Assembly: GCA_946479035.1 (NCBI GenBank)
Contig: CAMLDW010000009.1
Coordinates: 1 to 64,000 of the forward strand
Length of the DNA: 64,000 nucleotides
Direction: 5' to 3'
Source: an uncultured Chthonomonadaceae bacterium
GTDB taxonomy: Bacteria > Armatimonadota > Fimbriimonadia > Fimbriimonadales > Fimbriimonadaceae
Positions 25,197 to 33,834 of this stretch are shown in pieces; positions within the stretch are counted from its first letter, which is position 1, and each line of letters opens with the position of its first letter. A program made the translations under genes and the position numbers. The notes under the pieces are model-generated. The model ran no database searches. It was not told the DNA's origin and saw only the letters and a list, made by a program, of their open reading frames with translations.

Positions 25197-25490
25197 TCAG
25201 ACTAGAGCCGAGACCCGCCGCGCCGCCTCGAAGTCGTACGCAGTCAGACCGCCCGCATCGTGCGACACAAAGGAGACGACCACCTTGCGATAGCCGATCA
25301 GGAGGTCGGGGTGGTGGTTGAGCCCCTCCGCGACCTGCCCGCAAGCGACGGCGAACACGAGCCCGGCGGCATAGGTCTCGAACGCGAACTCCCGCACGAT
25401 CATTCCGTTGCTGACCGCCCACCCAGGCAGCCCATTCAGCCCCTCCTGGACCGCTCCGGCGTTCAGTTTGTCGTAGCTTAGTTTGCCCAT
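25197..25490 (-). CDS. 4a-hydroxytetrahydrobiopterin dehydratase (PCD/DCoH)
   Basis: It recycles the pterin cofactor of aromatic amino acid hydroxylases; some members serve other pterin roles. The 97-residue product has the family core LNHHPDLLIGYRKVVVSFVSHDAGGLTAYD-like sequence with the catalytic His pair. The frame extends 13 codons upstream, but ATG 25490 (MGKLSYDKL) fits the family start. It sits 18 bases upstream of aroC on the same strand and diverges from pckA. Confidence 0.9.
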   Translation of the reverse strand: MGKLSYDKLNAGAVQEGLNGLPGWAVSNGMIVREFAFETYAAGLVFAVACGQVAEGLNHHPDLLIGYRKVVVSFVSHDAGGLTAYDFEAARRVSALV

Positions 25491-25553
25491 CGCTCTGTGG
25501 GCCAGATTACCGGAGCCCTGTAAAGCCATCGACGGTAGACTCCGAAAATAGAG

Positions 25554-27116
25554 GTGGGCAGCGAAGCCCCAGGTTCAAAGATGAGCTCCACTGAAGTCTC
25601 CGGCGCGAAGATCGACCTGTCTAAGGCAAAGGAGGCGCTCTTCAACCTTAGTGCCGCAGAGCTCGTCGAGCACGCAGTCCGCAACGGCGAGGCAGTCCTC
25701 GCCTCGAACGGCGCGCTCGTCGCCCGCACGGGCAAGTACACGGGCCGCGCCCCGCAGGACAAGTTCACAGTCAGAGAACCGTCTTCAGAGGCCAACATTT
25801 GGTGGGGCAACAACAAGGAGATGTCGCCCGGGACGTTCGCGAAGCTGAAGGAAAAGGTGGACAAGGCAGTGCGCAACAAGCGCCTCTACATCGTCGACAC
25901 GTACGGTGGGGCAGACCCTGAGCACCGCATCGCAGCAAGGTTCGCGGTCGAAAAGGCTTGGCACGCGCTCTTCATCCGCTCGCTGCTCATTCGTCCCTCG
26001 CGAGAAGAGCTCAGGTCCTACGAGCCGGATTGGCACATCTATGACCTGTGCACAGAGACCTGCGACCCGGCAAAGGACGGCACGCGCAGCGAAGCCGTCA
26101 TCGCCCTTAGCTTTTCAGAAAGGGAAGTGCTCGTCATGGGCACGGAGTACGCCGGCGAGATGAAGAAGAGCGTGTTTAGCGTGCTGAACTATCTGCTCCC
26201 GCTCAAGGGCGTCATGAGCATGCACTGCAGCGCCAATATCGGCGTTGCGGGCGACACTGCGCTCTTCTTCGGGCTCTCCGGGACAGGCAAGACCACACTT
26301 TCGGCCGACCCCAAGCGTCGCCTCATCGGAGACGACGAACACGGCTGGACGGACAAGGGCGTGTTCAACATCGAAGGCGGCTGCTACGCCAAGTGCATCA
26401 AGCTCAGCAAGGAGAGCGAGCCACAGATTTACAATGCGGTCCGCTTCGGCGCGGTGCTGGAGAACGTCGTGCTCAACCCGGACCGCTCGCCCAACTACGA
26501 CGACGGCTCGCTGACCGAGAACTCGCGCTGCGCCTATCCGGTCGAGCACATCGAGGGCGCGGTCATCCCGAGCGTCGGCGGACACCCCAAGAACATCGTC
26601 TTCCTCACGGCCGACGCATTTGGCGTGCTTCCGCCGATCAGCCGACTCACGACCGAGCAGGCCACGTATTACTTCCTCAACGGCTATACCGCCAAGGTCG
26701 CGGGCACAGAGGCCGGGGTCACGGAGCCGCAGGCCACCTTTTCTACCTGCTTCGGCGCGCCGTTCCTGCCGCTCCCGCCTGCGCGTTATGCCGGCCTGCT
26801 CAAGGAGAAGATCGCCAAGCACGGCGCGAAGGTCTGGCTCGTCAACACCGGATGGACCGGCGGCCCCTACGGCGTAGGCAGCCGCATGAAGCTCTCGCTC
26901 ACTCGGGCGATGGTCGAGTCCGCGATCAGCGGTGCGCTCGACGGCGTCGAGTACTCAGTAGACCCGGTGTTCGGCCTAGACGTCCCGGCTACCTGCCCCG
27001 GCGTTCCGCCCGAAGTGCTCCAGCCGCGGAACACGTGGGCCGATAAGGCCGCCTACGAGGCCCAGGCCAATAAGTTGCGCGCGATGTTTGAGGAGAACTT
27101 CAAGAAGTTTTCCTAG
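25554..27116 (+). CDS. pckA: Phosphoenolpyruvate carboxykinase (ATP)
   Basis: It converts oxaloacetate to PEP in gluconeogenesis. The product shows the kinase-1a/P-loop [27 protein letters not shown], the RSPYDK-region [11 protein letters not shown], and the C-terminal [23 protein letters not shown] near 25534 ends about 12 bases before GTG 25554. An in-frame ATG at 25581 (MSSTEVSG) is an equally plausible start, with a short leader. Length is about 511-520, typical of the ATP-dependent family. Confidence 0.94.
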   Translation: MGSEAPGSKMSSTEVSGAKIDLSKAKEALFNLSAAELVEHAVRNGEAVLASNGALVARTGKYTGRAPQDKFTVREPSSEANIWWGNNKEMSPGTFAKLKEKVDKAVRNKRLYIVDTYGGADPEHRIAARFAVEKAWHALFIRSLLIRPSREELRSYEPDWHIYDLCTETCDPAKDGTRSEAVIALSFSEREVLVMGTEYAGEMKKSVFSVLNYLLPLKGVMSMHCSANIGVAGDTALFFGLSGTGKTTLSADPKRRLIGDDEHGWTDKGVFNIEGGCYAKCIKLSKESEPQIYNAVRFGAVLENVVLNPDRSPNYDDGSLTENSRCAYPVEHIEGAVIPSVGGHPKNIVFLTADAFGVLPPISRLTTEQATYYFLNGYTAKVAGTEAGVTEPQATFSTCFGAPFLPLPPARYAGLLKEKIAKHGAKVWLVNTGWTGGPYGVGSRMKLSLTRAMVESAISGALDGVEYSVDPVFGLDVPATCPGVPPEVLQPRNTWADKAAYEAQANKLRAMFEENFKKFS

Positions 27117-27119
27117 GCG

Positions 27120-27941
27120 CTACTTTGTCCGCCACGGCGGGCCCACGTCCGGGAACACGTTGTTGATCTCCGCGTCTGCCGCGTGCAGGAACCTGCTGTG
27201 CCCGTCGACGAAAAAAAGGTGGATCCCGATCCCGTGCCGGGTCAGGGCGTCCTTCGACGAGTAGCCCTTCGAGACGTTGCGGATCGCTAGGCGCGTCACA
27301 AACCGGGACGTGGGCGTCAGCTTGGAGTTACTGTCGTCGAAACCGACCATGAACCCGTCGAACGGCACGATGTGGCCCTGGGGGTCCTTGAACGGCAGCG
27401 GGTCGAAGCTGCCCTGCGCACCGTTGTTCGATGTCTCGGCGATCAGCGCAGTCGTGTCGGGCTTGCTCAGGAGCATGTAGGGGGACGCGCTCATCGGCAC
27501 GTACATTCCATAGGTCAGATCGATCTCGCGCGACTTGCCGTTCGCGTCCTGTCCAGTCGTCTTCATCAGCTCGTCATTCTCGGCCGATGGGCACACGAAG
27601 TTGAACCGCGGGCTCATGTAGGGCGAGACCTGCGTCGTCCAGACCACTGGCCTTCCGCCGAAGAGCTTTGGTGCGCCGCCAGGACCGACTTCGTAGAGCG
27701 GCGGAAGACGTGAGTCGTTTTGCTCTGCATACTGGATCATCGCGTCATATGCGGCCTTCATGTTCCCGGCGCAGACCTGTTTGTTGCGCTGGTCGCGGAA
27801 CCCGTACCAGACCGGTATCCCCACTACGATGAGTACGGCGAGGATGATCGACACCCATTTGACGTCCTTCTTTGAATAGTACGCAGTCTGCGTCTTGGTC
27901 GCGCCCTCGGGGGCGTCGACGTCGTAGTTGGGTGTGCTCAT
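27120..27941 (-). CDS. Membrane-anchored H-X9-DG/prepilin-related protein
   Basis: Resembles the DUF1559/H-X9-DG group common in Planctomycetes and Armatimonadota. Residues 26-47 form a single membrane helix but there is no prepilin cleavage motif GFTLIE at the N terminus. The body has CAGNMKAAYDAMIQYAEQN, CPSAEND and the C-terminal HGIGIHLFFVDGHSRFL, which is the DG-type motif. It starts 42 bases downstream of the LCP gene on the same strand. Function unknown. Confidence 0.75.
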   Translation of the reverse strand: MSTPNYDVDAPEGATKTQTAYYSKKDVKWVSIILAVLIVVGIPVWYGFRDQRNKQVCAGNMKAAYDAMIQYAEQNDSRLPPLYEVGPGGAPKLFGGRPVVWTTQVSPYMSPRFNFVCPSAENDELMKTTGQDANGKSREIDLTYGMYVPMSASPYMLLSKPDTTALIAETSNNGAQGSFDPLPFKDPQGHIVPFDGFMVGFDDSNSKLTPTSRFVTRLAIRNVSKGYSSKDALTRHGIGIHLFFVDGHSRFLHAADAEINNVFPDVGPPWRTK

Positions 27942-27962
27942 GGTGGGAGGTGCGCGCCCGAC

Positions 27963-28898
27963 CTATTCGTCGATCAGTTCGTACTCCTTCAGCGTCGAGG
28001 TGAGCTTGCTCACGTCAACGATCATGTCGTAGTTGCTCGCATCTAGGACCGGGAGCATCCCAAGCTTGATGTCCTCCGGCTTCACTTCCTTTGTAAAAAA
28101 GGCGAGCGCGACCAGCTCGTCGCTCGAAAACGCGTTCCCAGTCAGCGGGCCGACCTGCTGAGCTAACGTGGGCAAGCTAGAAAAGTGATGGATCGCCTGA
28201 TCCTTGAACGAGACAAGGAACGTCCGTTGACGCCTTTGCCGGTCGAAGTCACTGTCGTGCCGGTATCGCACGTAGCACATAGCGTTGTAACCATCGAGGT
28301 GCTGGAACCCAGGGTCCAGGTTGATATGCAGGTTGCCGCGGTCGTCGTTGTACTTGAGCCGCTTCTCGACGTCAATGTCGATCCCCCCGATCAAATTGAC
28401 CATGTCCTGGAACACTTCGTAGTTAATCACGACCACACGGTCGATCTGCACACCGATGAGGTTTTCGATCGCCCTCTTGGCCAGGTCCGGGCCGCCGACC
28501 GAGTGGAAAGCGTTGATGCGCCGCGTCGAATAGCCCGGCAAGTCCGCCAAAGTGTCGCGCGGGATTGTGATGCCGGTTATCCGCTTGTCGGCGAAGTGCA
28601 GCCTTGCCACCATGATCATGTCGCTTCGCGCGGCCGTGCGGTCCACCGTCTTGCCGCCCGGCGCGCGGTCCTCGTCCGCCCCCAGGATCAGCACAGTGAT
28701 GTCCGGCCTGCCAAAGAGCTTGTCCGGATGCGGCGGATCGACCCAAGGGAGCCCCGACTTGAAGATCTTGGCCACAAGCGGGTTGTTGTAGAGGACGCCC
28801 AAGAACGTCCCCGCCGCCGCTACCACGAAGATGAGCAGACCGTACAGGCTCCAGCGCGCCACGACCTTCCAGCGCGGTGTTTCGGGCGGCTCCTGCAT
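27963..28898 (-). CDS. LytR-CpsA-Psr (LCP) family protein
   Basis: LCP enzymes attach glycopolymers to peptidoglycan or other acceptors outside the membrane. A membrane helix (about 17-37) precedes the LCP domain: DITVLILGADEDRAP, RTAARSDMIMVARL, GITIPRDTLADLPG, INAFHSVGGPDLA and YVRYRHDSDFDRQRRQR, where conserved Arg and Asp residues bind pyrophosphate. An in-frame TTG lies two codons upstream, but ATG 28898 is preferred since TACATT ends 8 bases before it. It is followed by the H-X9-DG gene. Confidence 0.9.
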   Translation of the reverse strand: MQEPPETPRWKVVARWSLYGLLIFVVAAAGTFLGVLYNNPLVAKIFKSGLPWVDPPHPDKLFGRPDITVLILGADEDRAPGGKTVDRTAARSDMIMVARLHFADKRITGITIPRDTLADLPGYSTRRINAFHSVGGPDLAKRAIENLIGVQIDRVVVINYEVFQDMVNLIGGIDIDVEKRLKYNDDRGNLHINLDPGFQHLDGYNAMCYVRYRHDSDFDRQRRQRTFLVSFKDQAIHHFSSLPTLAQQVGPLTGNAFSSDELVALAFFTKEVKPEDIKLGMLPVLDASNYDMIVDVSKLTSTLKEYELIDE

Positions 28899-28964
28899 CG
28901 CCAAGGAATGTACCTCTCAGTAGACAGACGGCCAAGGACCGCCGATACTGGCATCAACGCACGT

Positions 28965-28993
28965 TTAAGGCCTTAAGTTCGTAGGTAATACCT
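28965..28993. promoter_or_regulatory. Two palindromes between LCP and prepilin genes
   Basis: TTAAGGCCTTAA (28965-28976) is a perfect 12-base palindrome. AGGTA-A-TACCT (28983-28993) is an 11-base inverted repeat 6 bases further on. The 158-base divergent region otherwise holds the LCP -10 (28912-28907) and an AGGGA SD for the prepilin. These could be operator sites for either direction. Confidence 0.35.
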
Positions 28994-29056
28994 GTTCTCC
29001 GGCAATTTAAGTCAGAACTAAACCCGCCCCGCTGTCGTTAAGACAGGCAGGGAAGA

Positions 29057-29734
29057 ATGCGTCGCAAAAAAGCCTTTACCCTGATCGAGCTCCTTGTGGT
29101 CATCGCGATCATCGCGATCGTCTCGGCCATCCTCTTCCCGGCCCTTGCCCGCGCCAAGGCCGCCGCCAAGAAGAGCGCCTGCGTCAGCAACCTGCACCAG
29201 ATCGGTCTGGCGATCATCTTGTACATGAACGACTACGACGACGTCTTTCCAAACGCCGTCGACGCCGCCGATAAGTACCGCCCCGAAATCTGGTCGTCCG
29301 TGCCGGACTTCATGGCCCAGATACCCGACATGCCCATGATGAACGAGGCGCTACAGCCCTACGTCAAGAGCCGGGACGTCTTCCACTGCCCGGCCGACAG
29401 CGGCTCGCAGGTTCTAGACACCCACCCCTACCTCGAGTTCCCGACCGCGCCCACGATGTTCGCGACGTACGGCCTCTCCTACATGTATCGAACTGAGATC
29501 ACGTTCCGCCACTTCACCCAGACTCAGCTCCAGGACCTTGCGAACGTAAATGTCATGTTTGACGGAAGCGGGCACTGGCACGACACGCAGCGCGCCCTTA
29601 CGTTACAGGACTTCCGTGACGGCAGCGTCTTCCAAAAGCGCCGAGACTTCCGGTACGGCGTCCTCTACGGCGACCTACACGTCAAGTCGGTCAAGTTCGA
29701 CGTGCTCGAAGAGGCCTGGAACACGGAGCTCTGA
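29057..29734 (+). CDS. Type II/IV prepilin-like protein (DUF1559 type)
   Basis: A pseudopilin-type protein processed by prepilin peptidase. The N terminus [20 protein letters not shown] is the standard class III leader with cleavage before Phe and Glu5, followed by [31 protein letters not shown]. The globular part has FHCPADS and [10 protein letters not shown] and ends near a truncated DG motif ([12 protein letters not shown]). It is 225 residues. AGGG lies just upstream of ATG 29057. No assembly genes are nearby. Confidence 0.92.
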   Translation: MRRKKAFTLIELLVVIAIIAIVSAILFPALARAKAAAKKSACVSNLHQIGLAIILYMNDYDDVFPNAVDAADKYRPEIWSSVPDFMAQIPDMPMMNEALQPYVKSRDVFHCPADSGSQVLDTHPYLEFPTAPTMFATYGLSYMYRTEITFRHFTQTQLQDLANVNVMFDGSGHWHDTQRALTLQDFRDGSVFQKRRDFRYGVLYGDLHVKSVKFDVLEEAWNTEL

Positions 29735-29757
29735 GCGGATAGAATAGAAGCCGCTCG

Positions 29758-30921
29758 GTGACGCTCCGCCCCTACGCTCTCGTCATGGACGGAAGGCTCG
29801 AGACAGGTCTCGAAGTCGTGCTCGACGACGCCGGACAGGTCGTCGAGGTCCGGCCGAGTGCGGGGAGCCCCGAGGACTACGTCCTAAGCCCCGCCTTCGT
29901 CAACGCACACTCGCACCTCGAGTACCGCGGCCTGCAGGGGGCGATCAAAGAACAGGGCTACTTCGACTGGATCCGCGCGATCACCATGGCCAAGCTCTCG
30001 CAAGAGAAGGCGCAGGTCCGCGAAGACTGCCTCCTCGCCGCACAGGAGAACAGGCACACTGGCGTCGCCTACATCGCCGAACATTCGGACCGTCCGTTTT
30101 CTGGCGAAGCGATGGCCGCGCACGGGCTCGCCGGCGTCATTTTTCAAGAAGTCATCACTTTCAACGAGCACGAATCGCCGGAAGCCGGGCTTGCACAGGC
30201 CGCAGAGAACCTGCGCACGAACGCCAGGGCGTTCGGCGGCGATGTGTTCCTCAACTCCCACGCGCCTTGGACCGTCGACGAGCAGACCCTGAGGACGCTG
30301 GCAGAGGCAGGCAGCCGCATCAGCATCCACGTCGCTGAGTCCGTCTGTGAGAACGACTATTTCGAGCACGGCAAGGGTCCGATCGCGCTGGCGTCCGAAG
30401 AGGCCGGCGTCCGAAGGACGAGCGTTGGCCGCGTCGTCGCCTACCTCGCTTCGCTCGGCTACCTGCGCCCGGGCGTGCAGTTCGTCCACGCGTGCGACGT
30501 CGACCACGAAGAGATCGAAGCGATCGCAGGGGCGCGGGTGTCTGTCGCGCACTGTCCGCGCTCGAACGAGGCGCTCGACTGTCCTCGCGCGCCAGTGCGC
30601 GAGATGCTCGACGCGGGAGTGCTCGTGGGTATCGGTCTCGACTCCGCCGCTAGCAGCGGGCCTATCGACATGTTCGCCGAGATGCGCGCCGCAATTGATG
30701 TCGCAGAAAAGCGCGGAACCGAGATAACGCCTGAAGAGGTCTGGCGAATGGCCACGGTCATGGGTGCGGAGTCGCTCGGCGTGGAAGGATGGGACGTCAG
30801 CAAGGGCGCGCACGTGCCGCTCGTCAAGCTCCATGTTCACGGGGTCCACAGCACCGAAGACCTCATCGCCCTCTCCAGCCCGAGGAGCGTCGAATGGGTA
30901 ACGCCAACAGTGCGCAACTGA
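29758..30921 (+). CDS. Amidohydrolase / nucleoside or aminodeoxyfutalosine deaminase-like
   Basis: A zinc-dependent TIM-barrel deaminase of the MtaD/TrzN/AtzA group. Metal and active-site motifs are FVNAHSHLEYRGLQG, NSHAPWTVDEQTLRTL, ISIHVAESVCENDYF, VQFVHACDVDHEEI, and GIGLDSAAS. GTG 29758 follows TAGAAT by about 11 bases. Its length, 387, is typical. Since mqnC is encoded in the same window, one option is 6-amino-6-deoxyfutalosine deaminase; SAH/MTA or guanine deaminases are alternatives. Confidence 0.8.
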   Translation: MTLRPYALVMDGRLETGLEVVLDDAGQVVEVRPSAGSPEDYVLSPAFVNAHSHLEYRGLQGAIKEQGYFDWIRAITMAKLSQEKAQVREDCLLAAQENRHTGVAYIAEHSDRPFSGEAMAAHGLAGVIFQEVITFNEHESPEAGLAQAAENLRTNARAFGGDVFLNSHAPWTVDEQTLRTLAEAGSRISIHVAESVCENDYFEHGKGPIALASEEAGVRRTSVGRVVAYLASLGYLRPGVQFVHACDVDHEEIEAIAGARVSVAHCPRSNEALDCPRAPVREMLDAGVLVGIGLDSAASSGPIDMFAEMRAAIDVAEKRGTEITPEEVWRMATVMGAESLGVEGWDVSKGAHVPLVKLHVHGVHSTEDLIALSSPRSVEWVTPTVRN

Positions 30922-31208
30922 AGGCCCTCTGGAAGGTGGTGCGGTCAATTCCGCGCGGCCGCGTCGCGAGCTATGGAGCCGTCGGCCGCGCGCTCCCCAA
31001 CCCCTCCAGCGGCTTCCTCGTAGGCAGGTGGATGGCGAACTGCCCAGACGACGGTACACCCTGGTGGCGCGTCGTCAACGCCAAAGGCCACCTGCCGATC
31101 GGCAAGCGCTCGCCGGACCTTGCGCTCGACCAGCGCAAGCGGCTGCAGAAGGAGCGGGTCAAGTTCGACGACGACACGATCCGTGAGAAGCACTTCTGGG
31201 AGCCGTGA
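30894..31208 (+). CDS. Alkyltransferase-like (ATL) DNA-binding protein
   Basis: A relative of O6-methylguanine-DNA methyltransferase that lacks the acceptor Cys. Residues 1-104 include VVRSIPRGRVASYGAVGRAL, the helix-turn-helix and Arg finger. The PCHR active site reads PWWR (in GTPWWRVVNAKG). ATL proteins bind alkylated guanine and recruit nucleotide excision repair instead of repairing directly. ATG 30894 overlaps the amidohydrolase end by 28 bases, and the longer open frame is a shadow. Confidence 0.9.
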   Translation: MGNANSAQLKALWKVVRSIPRGRVASYGAVGRALPNPSSGFLVGRWMANCPDDGTPWWRVVNAKGHLPIGKRSPDLALDQRKRLQKERVKFDDDTIREKHFWEP

Positions 31209-31248
31209 CGGCGTGCCTTCCAGCGACGAATGTTCGAGCGCAGACGTG

Positions 31249-31268
31249 CCCTCCCCCTTGGGGGAAGG
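31249..31268. repeat. Imperfect GC hairpin, intergenic
   Basis: CCCTCCCCC (31249-31257) pairs with GGGGGAAGG (31260-31268) with one mismatch, followed by GTGAGGGAGGGGG. It lies between the convergent ATL and symporter genes and could act as a bidirectional terminator or REP-like element; no T-run is present. Confidence 0.4.
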
Positions 31269-31306
31269 TGAGGGAGGGGGTGATCGCACATAGGTCGAAG
31301 GACAGA

Positions 31307-32626
31307 TTACGCCATCGCTTCTTCCGGCGTCGTCGAGGCTTCGCCCTCCCACGCCGAGACGCACGCCGCGATCGCCATGTCGCCCGTTACGTTCAGGACC
31401 GTGCGTGACATGTCCAGGATGCGGTCCACGCCCAGAACGATGCCGATCGTGTCGACAGGGATCCCGAACCGACTGATAACGCCCGCGATCATCGGCCACG
31501 ATCCGCCGGGAACCCCGGCAGTCCCGATACCTGCGACGATCGCGAGGAACATCACCTGCAGCTGCTGCGGCAGAGTCAGCTCGATCCCGACGAACTGAGC
31601 GAGGAACAGGATCGTGATCCCTTCGAAGAGCGCCGTGCCGTTCTGGTTGCCCGTCGCACCGACAGTCAGCACAAAGGTCGAAATCTTCCTCGGAAGACCG
31701 AGATCCTCCTCCGCGGCCTTCAGCGCCGTTGGTAGGGTGGCGTTGCTGGAAGATGTCGCGAACGCCGTCAACATGACCGTCCGCATCTGGCGAAAGAACT
31801 CGCGCGGCTTTCGCTTGGCGAGGAACTTGACCACGAGGCTGTAGACCACGAACTGGTGGAACGCCAGTGCGGCCAGCACGATCAGCACGTACTTTCCAAG
31901 CGTGGTCACCAGGTCGAACCCTAGGATCGCCCCGGTCCTGAACACAAGGCAGAACACTCCTATCGGTGCCAGCACCATCGCCATGTCGATCACGCGAAGA
32001 CTCACCGCGAACAGCGCCTCCAGGAAGTTCTTCAGGTGAAGCGCTTTTTCTGGATCGATCGAAGAGAGCGCGATGCCGAACACAAGCGCGAAGAACATAA
32101 AGGGCAGGAGCCCGCCGCTCAGCGCGCGCGTCGCCTCCAGGATCGGGTTGCGCGGGATCACTCCAAGCGTCGGCGGGTCGTTCGTCGCGAGCTGTTCGGC
32201 CGTTCCCTTCCTCTCAGCATCCTTCCTGTTGATCGACTCCATGAGCGCCGTGCGCTTCTCTTCTGGCAGTCCGACGCCCGGTTTGATCCAGTTCACTAGC
32301 GTGATCCCGATCACCACCGCCAGCCCGCTCAACACCACCGTCATCAGCAGTGCGCGGAGCCCGATGCGCCCTACCTTCGCCGCGCCTCCGATCTCTGCCA
32401 CGCCGAGTGCGAGCGCAGAGAACAGCAAGGGCACGACGATCATGAAGATCATCGTGATGAAGATGCTGCCGACGTTGTTCGCGATGTTGTCGCTGAACCA
32501 CACGAGCTGCGTGTTCTTCGATCCGTAAGGAAGAACGAGCTGTGCCGCGATCCCGAGCACCGCGCCCGCCAGCAGAGATAGCAGGATCTTCGTGTGGAGC
32601 GGCATGCGCTTGCGTTCGGTCGGCAT
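31307..32626 (-). CDS. Dicarboxylate/amino acid:cation symporter (DAACS)
   Basis: A secondary transporter of the GltP/DctA family. The 439 residues hold about eight membrane helices plus the family hairpins. Ser-rich hairpin 1 appears as FATSSSNATLPTALKAAEEDLG, and MNGTALFEG-like NQNGTALFEGITILFLAQ and GIGTAGVPGGSW are the transport-site motifs. The ATG at 32626 begins MPTERKRMPLHTKILL. Specific substrate (glutamate, aspartate or C4 acid) cannot be decided. Confidence 0.93.
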   Translation of the reverse strand: MPTERKRMPLHTKILLSLLAGAVLGIAAQLVLPYGSKNTQLVWFSDNIANNVGSIFITMIFMIVVPLLFSALALGVAEIGGAAKVGRIGLRALLMTVVLSGLAVVIGITLVNWIKPGVGLPEEKRTALMESINRKDAERKGTAEQLATNDPPTLGVIPRNPILEATRALSGGLLPFMFFALVFGIALSSIDPEKALHLKNFLEALFAVSLRVIDMAMVLAPIGVFCLVFRTGAILGFDLVTTLGKYVLIVLAALAFHQFVVYSLVVKFLAKRKPREFFRQMRTVMLTAFATSSSNATLPTALKAAEEDLGLPRKISTFVLTVGATGNQNGTALFEGITILFLAQFVGIELTLPQQLQVMFLAIVAGIGTAGVPGGSWPMIAGVISRFGIPVDTIGIVLGVDRILDMSRTVLNVTGDMAIAACVSAWEGEASTTPEEAMA

Positions 32627-32675
32627 ATTGCGATTCAGTATGCGCCAAGCGACCGACGGATTGGAACTTCACAGC

Positions 32676-33779
32676 CTATGCCGAGGCATACCGCTCGGCG
32701 AAATGAGGCCATGTGCCGCCTTCGATGGCCTCACGCAGCTCGCGCATCAATCGTGCATAGAACGCCAGGTTGTGCAGCGTCGCTAGTCGCGCGGCGAGCG
32801 GCTCGTCGGTCTTGAAGAGGTGCCGGACGTACGCCGCGCTGTACCTTTCCGTCTGTGGGAACACAGATCCAAGATCGTGAGGGCCGTCGTGCTCTGCCCA
32901 CTCCAACCCCGCTGCGTTCGTGCGGCCTTGAAGAGTGTAGAGCGTGTGGTGCCGCGCCATGCGGGTCGGTAGCACACAGTCGGACATGTCGATCCCGCAC
33001 GAGACCGCGTGGATCAGGTCCTGCGGATGCCCGACCCCCATGAGATAGCGCGGCCTCTCCTTGGGCAGGAGCGGGGCAGTAAGTGCGACGACCGGGTACT
33101 GCATCTCGGTCGGTTCGCCGACCGACACGCCCCCGATCGCGAAGCCATCAAACGGTAGATCTGTGATGGTTTGGGCGCTCTCCTTGCGCAGATCCTCATA
33201 GGTGCCGCCTTGAACGATCCCAAAAACCGCCTGCCCGCCTTTTCGCGCCGAGAGGTTGCGCGGGGCCCAGAGGTGGGTCCGGCGCATGGCAGCAGCGGCC
33301 TCCTCCTTCGTGCAAGGGAACGCGGGGCACTCGTCCAGCGCCATGCTGACGTCCACGCCGAGCTGGGCCTGGATCTCGATGCTCCGCTCAGGAGAAAGGA
33401 AGGTTTCGCTCCCGTCCAAGTGGCTCTGGAACCGGACCCCTTCGTCGGTCAATTTGCGCGACTTGGCAAGCGACATTACTTGAAAGCCGCCAGAGTCAGT
33501 CAAGATCGCTCTTTTCCACGACATGAACCTGTGCAGCCCCCCAAGCCGCTCGATGACGTCGCTCCCGGGCCGTTGTGAGAGGTGGTACGTGTTGCTCAGC
33601 ACCAGCTCGTACCCTAGCGCCTCGAGGTCTTCAGAACCGAGCGTCTTGACCGTGCCGTAGGTGCCCACGGGCATGAAGCAGGGCGTCTCGACCGTGCCGT
33701 GGGGCGTGTGCAGCCGACCCCTCCTCGCCTGGGTGTGCGGGCAGGTCGCGAGGAGCTCGAACCGCACGCTAGCCGCCAT
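32676..33779 (-). CDS. tgt: tRNA-guanine transglycosylase without zinc cysteines
   Basis: It exchanges guanine 34 for preQ1 in queuosine tRNAs. The 367-residue product has TDSGGFQVMSLAKSR, GIVQGGTYEDLR, GFAIGGVSVGEP, and the nucleophile Asp in GIDMSDCVLPTR (residues 262-273). The C-terminal zinc site C-x-C-x2-C is replaced by LGSVFPQTERY (303-313), with only the later His near 336 kept. ATG 33779 is preferred to the 235-codon upstream extension, which is antisense to der. CATACT ends 8 bases before it. Confidence 0.92.
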   Translation of the reverse strand: MAASVRFELLATCPHTQARRGRLHTPHGTVETPCFMPVGTYGTVKTLGSEDLEALGYELVLSNTYHLSQRPGSDVIERLGGLHRFMSWKRAILTDSGGFQVMSLAKSRKLTDEGVRFQSHLDGSETFLSPERSIEIQAQLGVDVSMALDECPAFPCTKEEAAAAMRRTHLWAPRNLSARKGGQAVFGIVQGGTYEDLRKESAQTITDLPFDGFAIGGVSVGEPTEMQYPVVALTAPLLPKERPRYLMGVGHPQDLIHAVSCGIDMSDCVLPTRMARHHTLYTLQGRTNAAGLEWAEHDGPHDLGSVFPQTERYSAAYVRHLFKTDEPLAARLATLHNLAFYARLMRELREAIEGGTWPHFAERYASA

Positions 33780-33787
33780 CGAAGGGA

Positions 33788-33825
33788 AGTATGGCGGAGG
33801 GGGCGGCTCGGGCGACTGGTACCCT
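33788..33825. promoter_or_regulatory. Divergent -10 elements for tgt and der
   Basis: On the minus strand CATACT (33793-33788) ends 8 bases before the tgt ATG. On the plus strand TACCCT (33820-33825) ends 9 bases before the der ATG. The two ATGs are 55 bases apart. Confidence 0.45.
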
Positions 33826-33834
33826 GGTCTGCCC

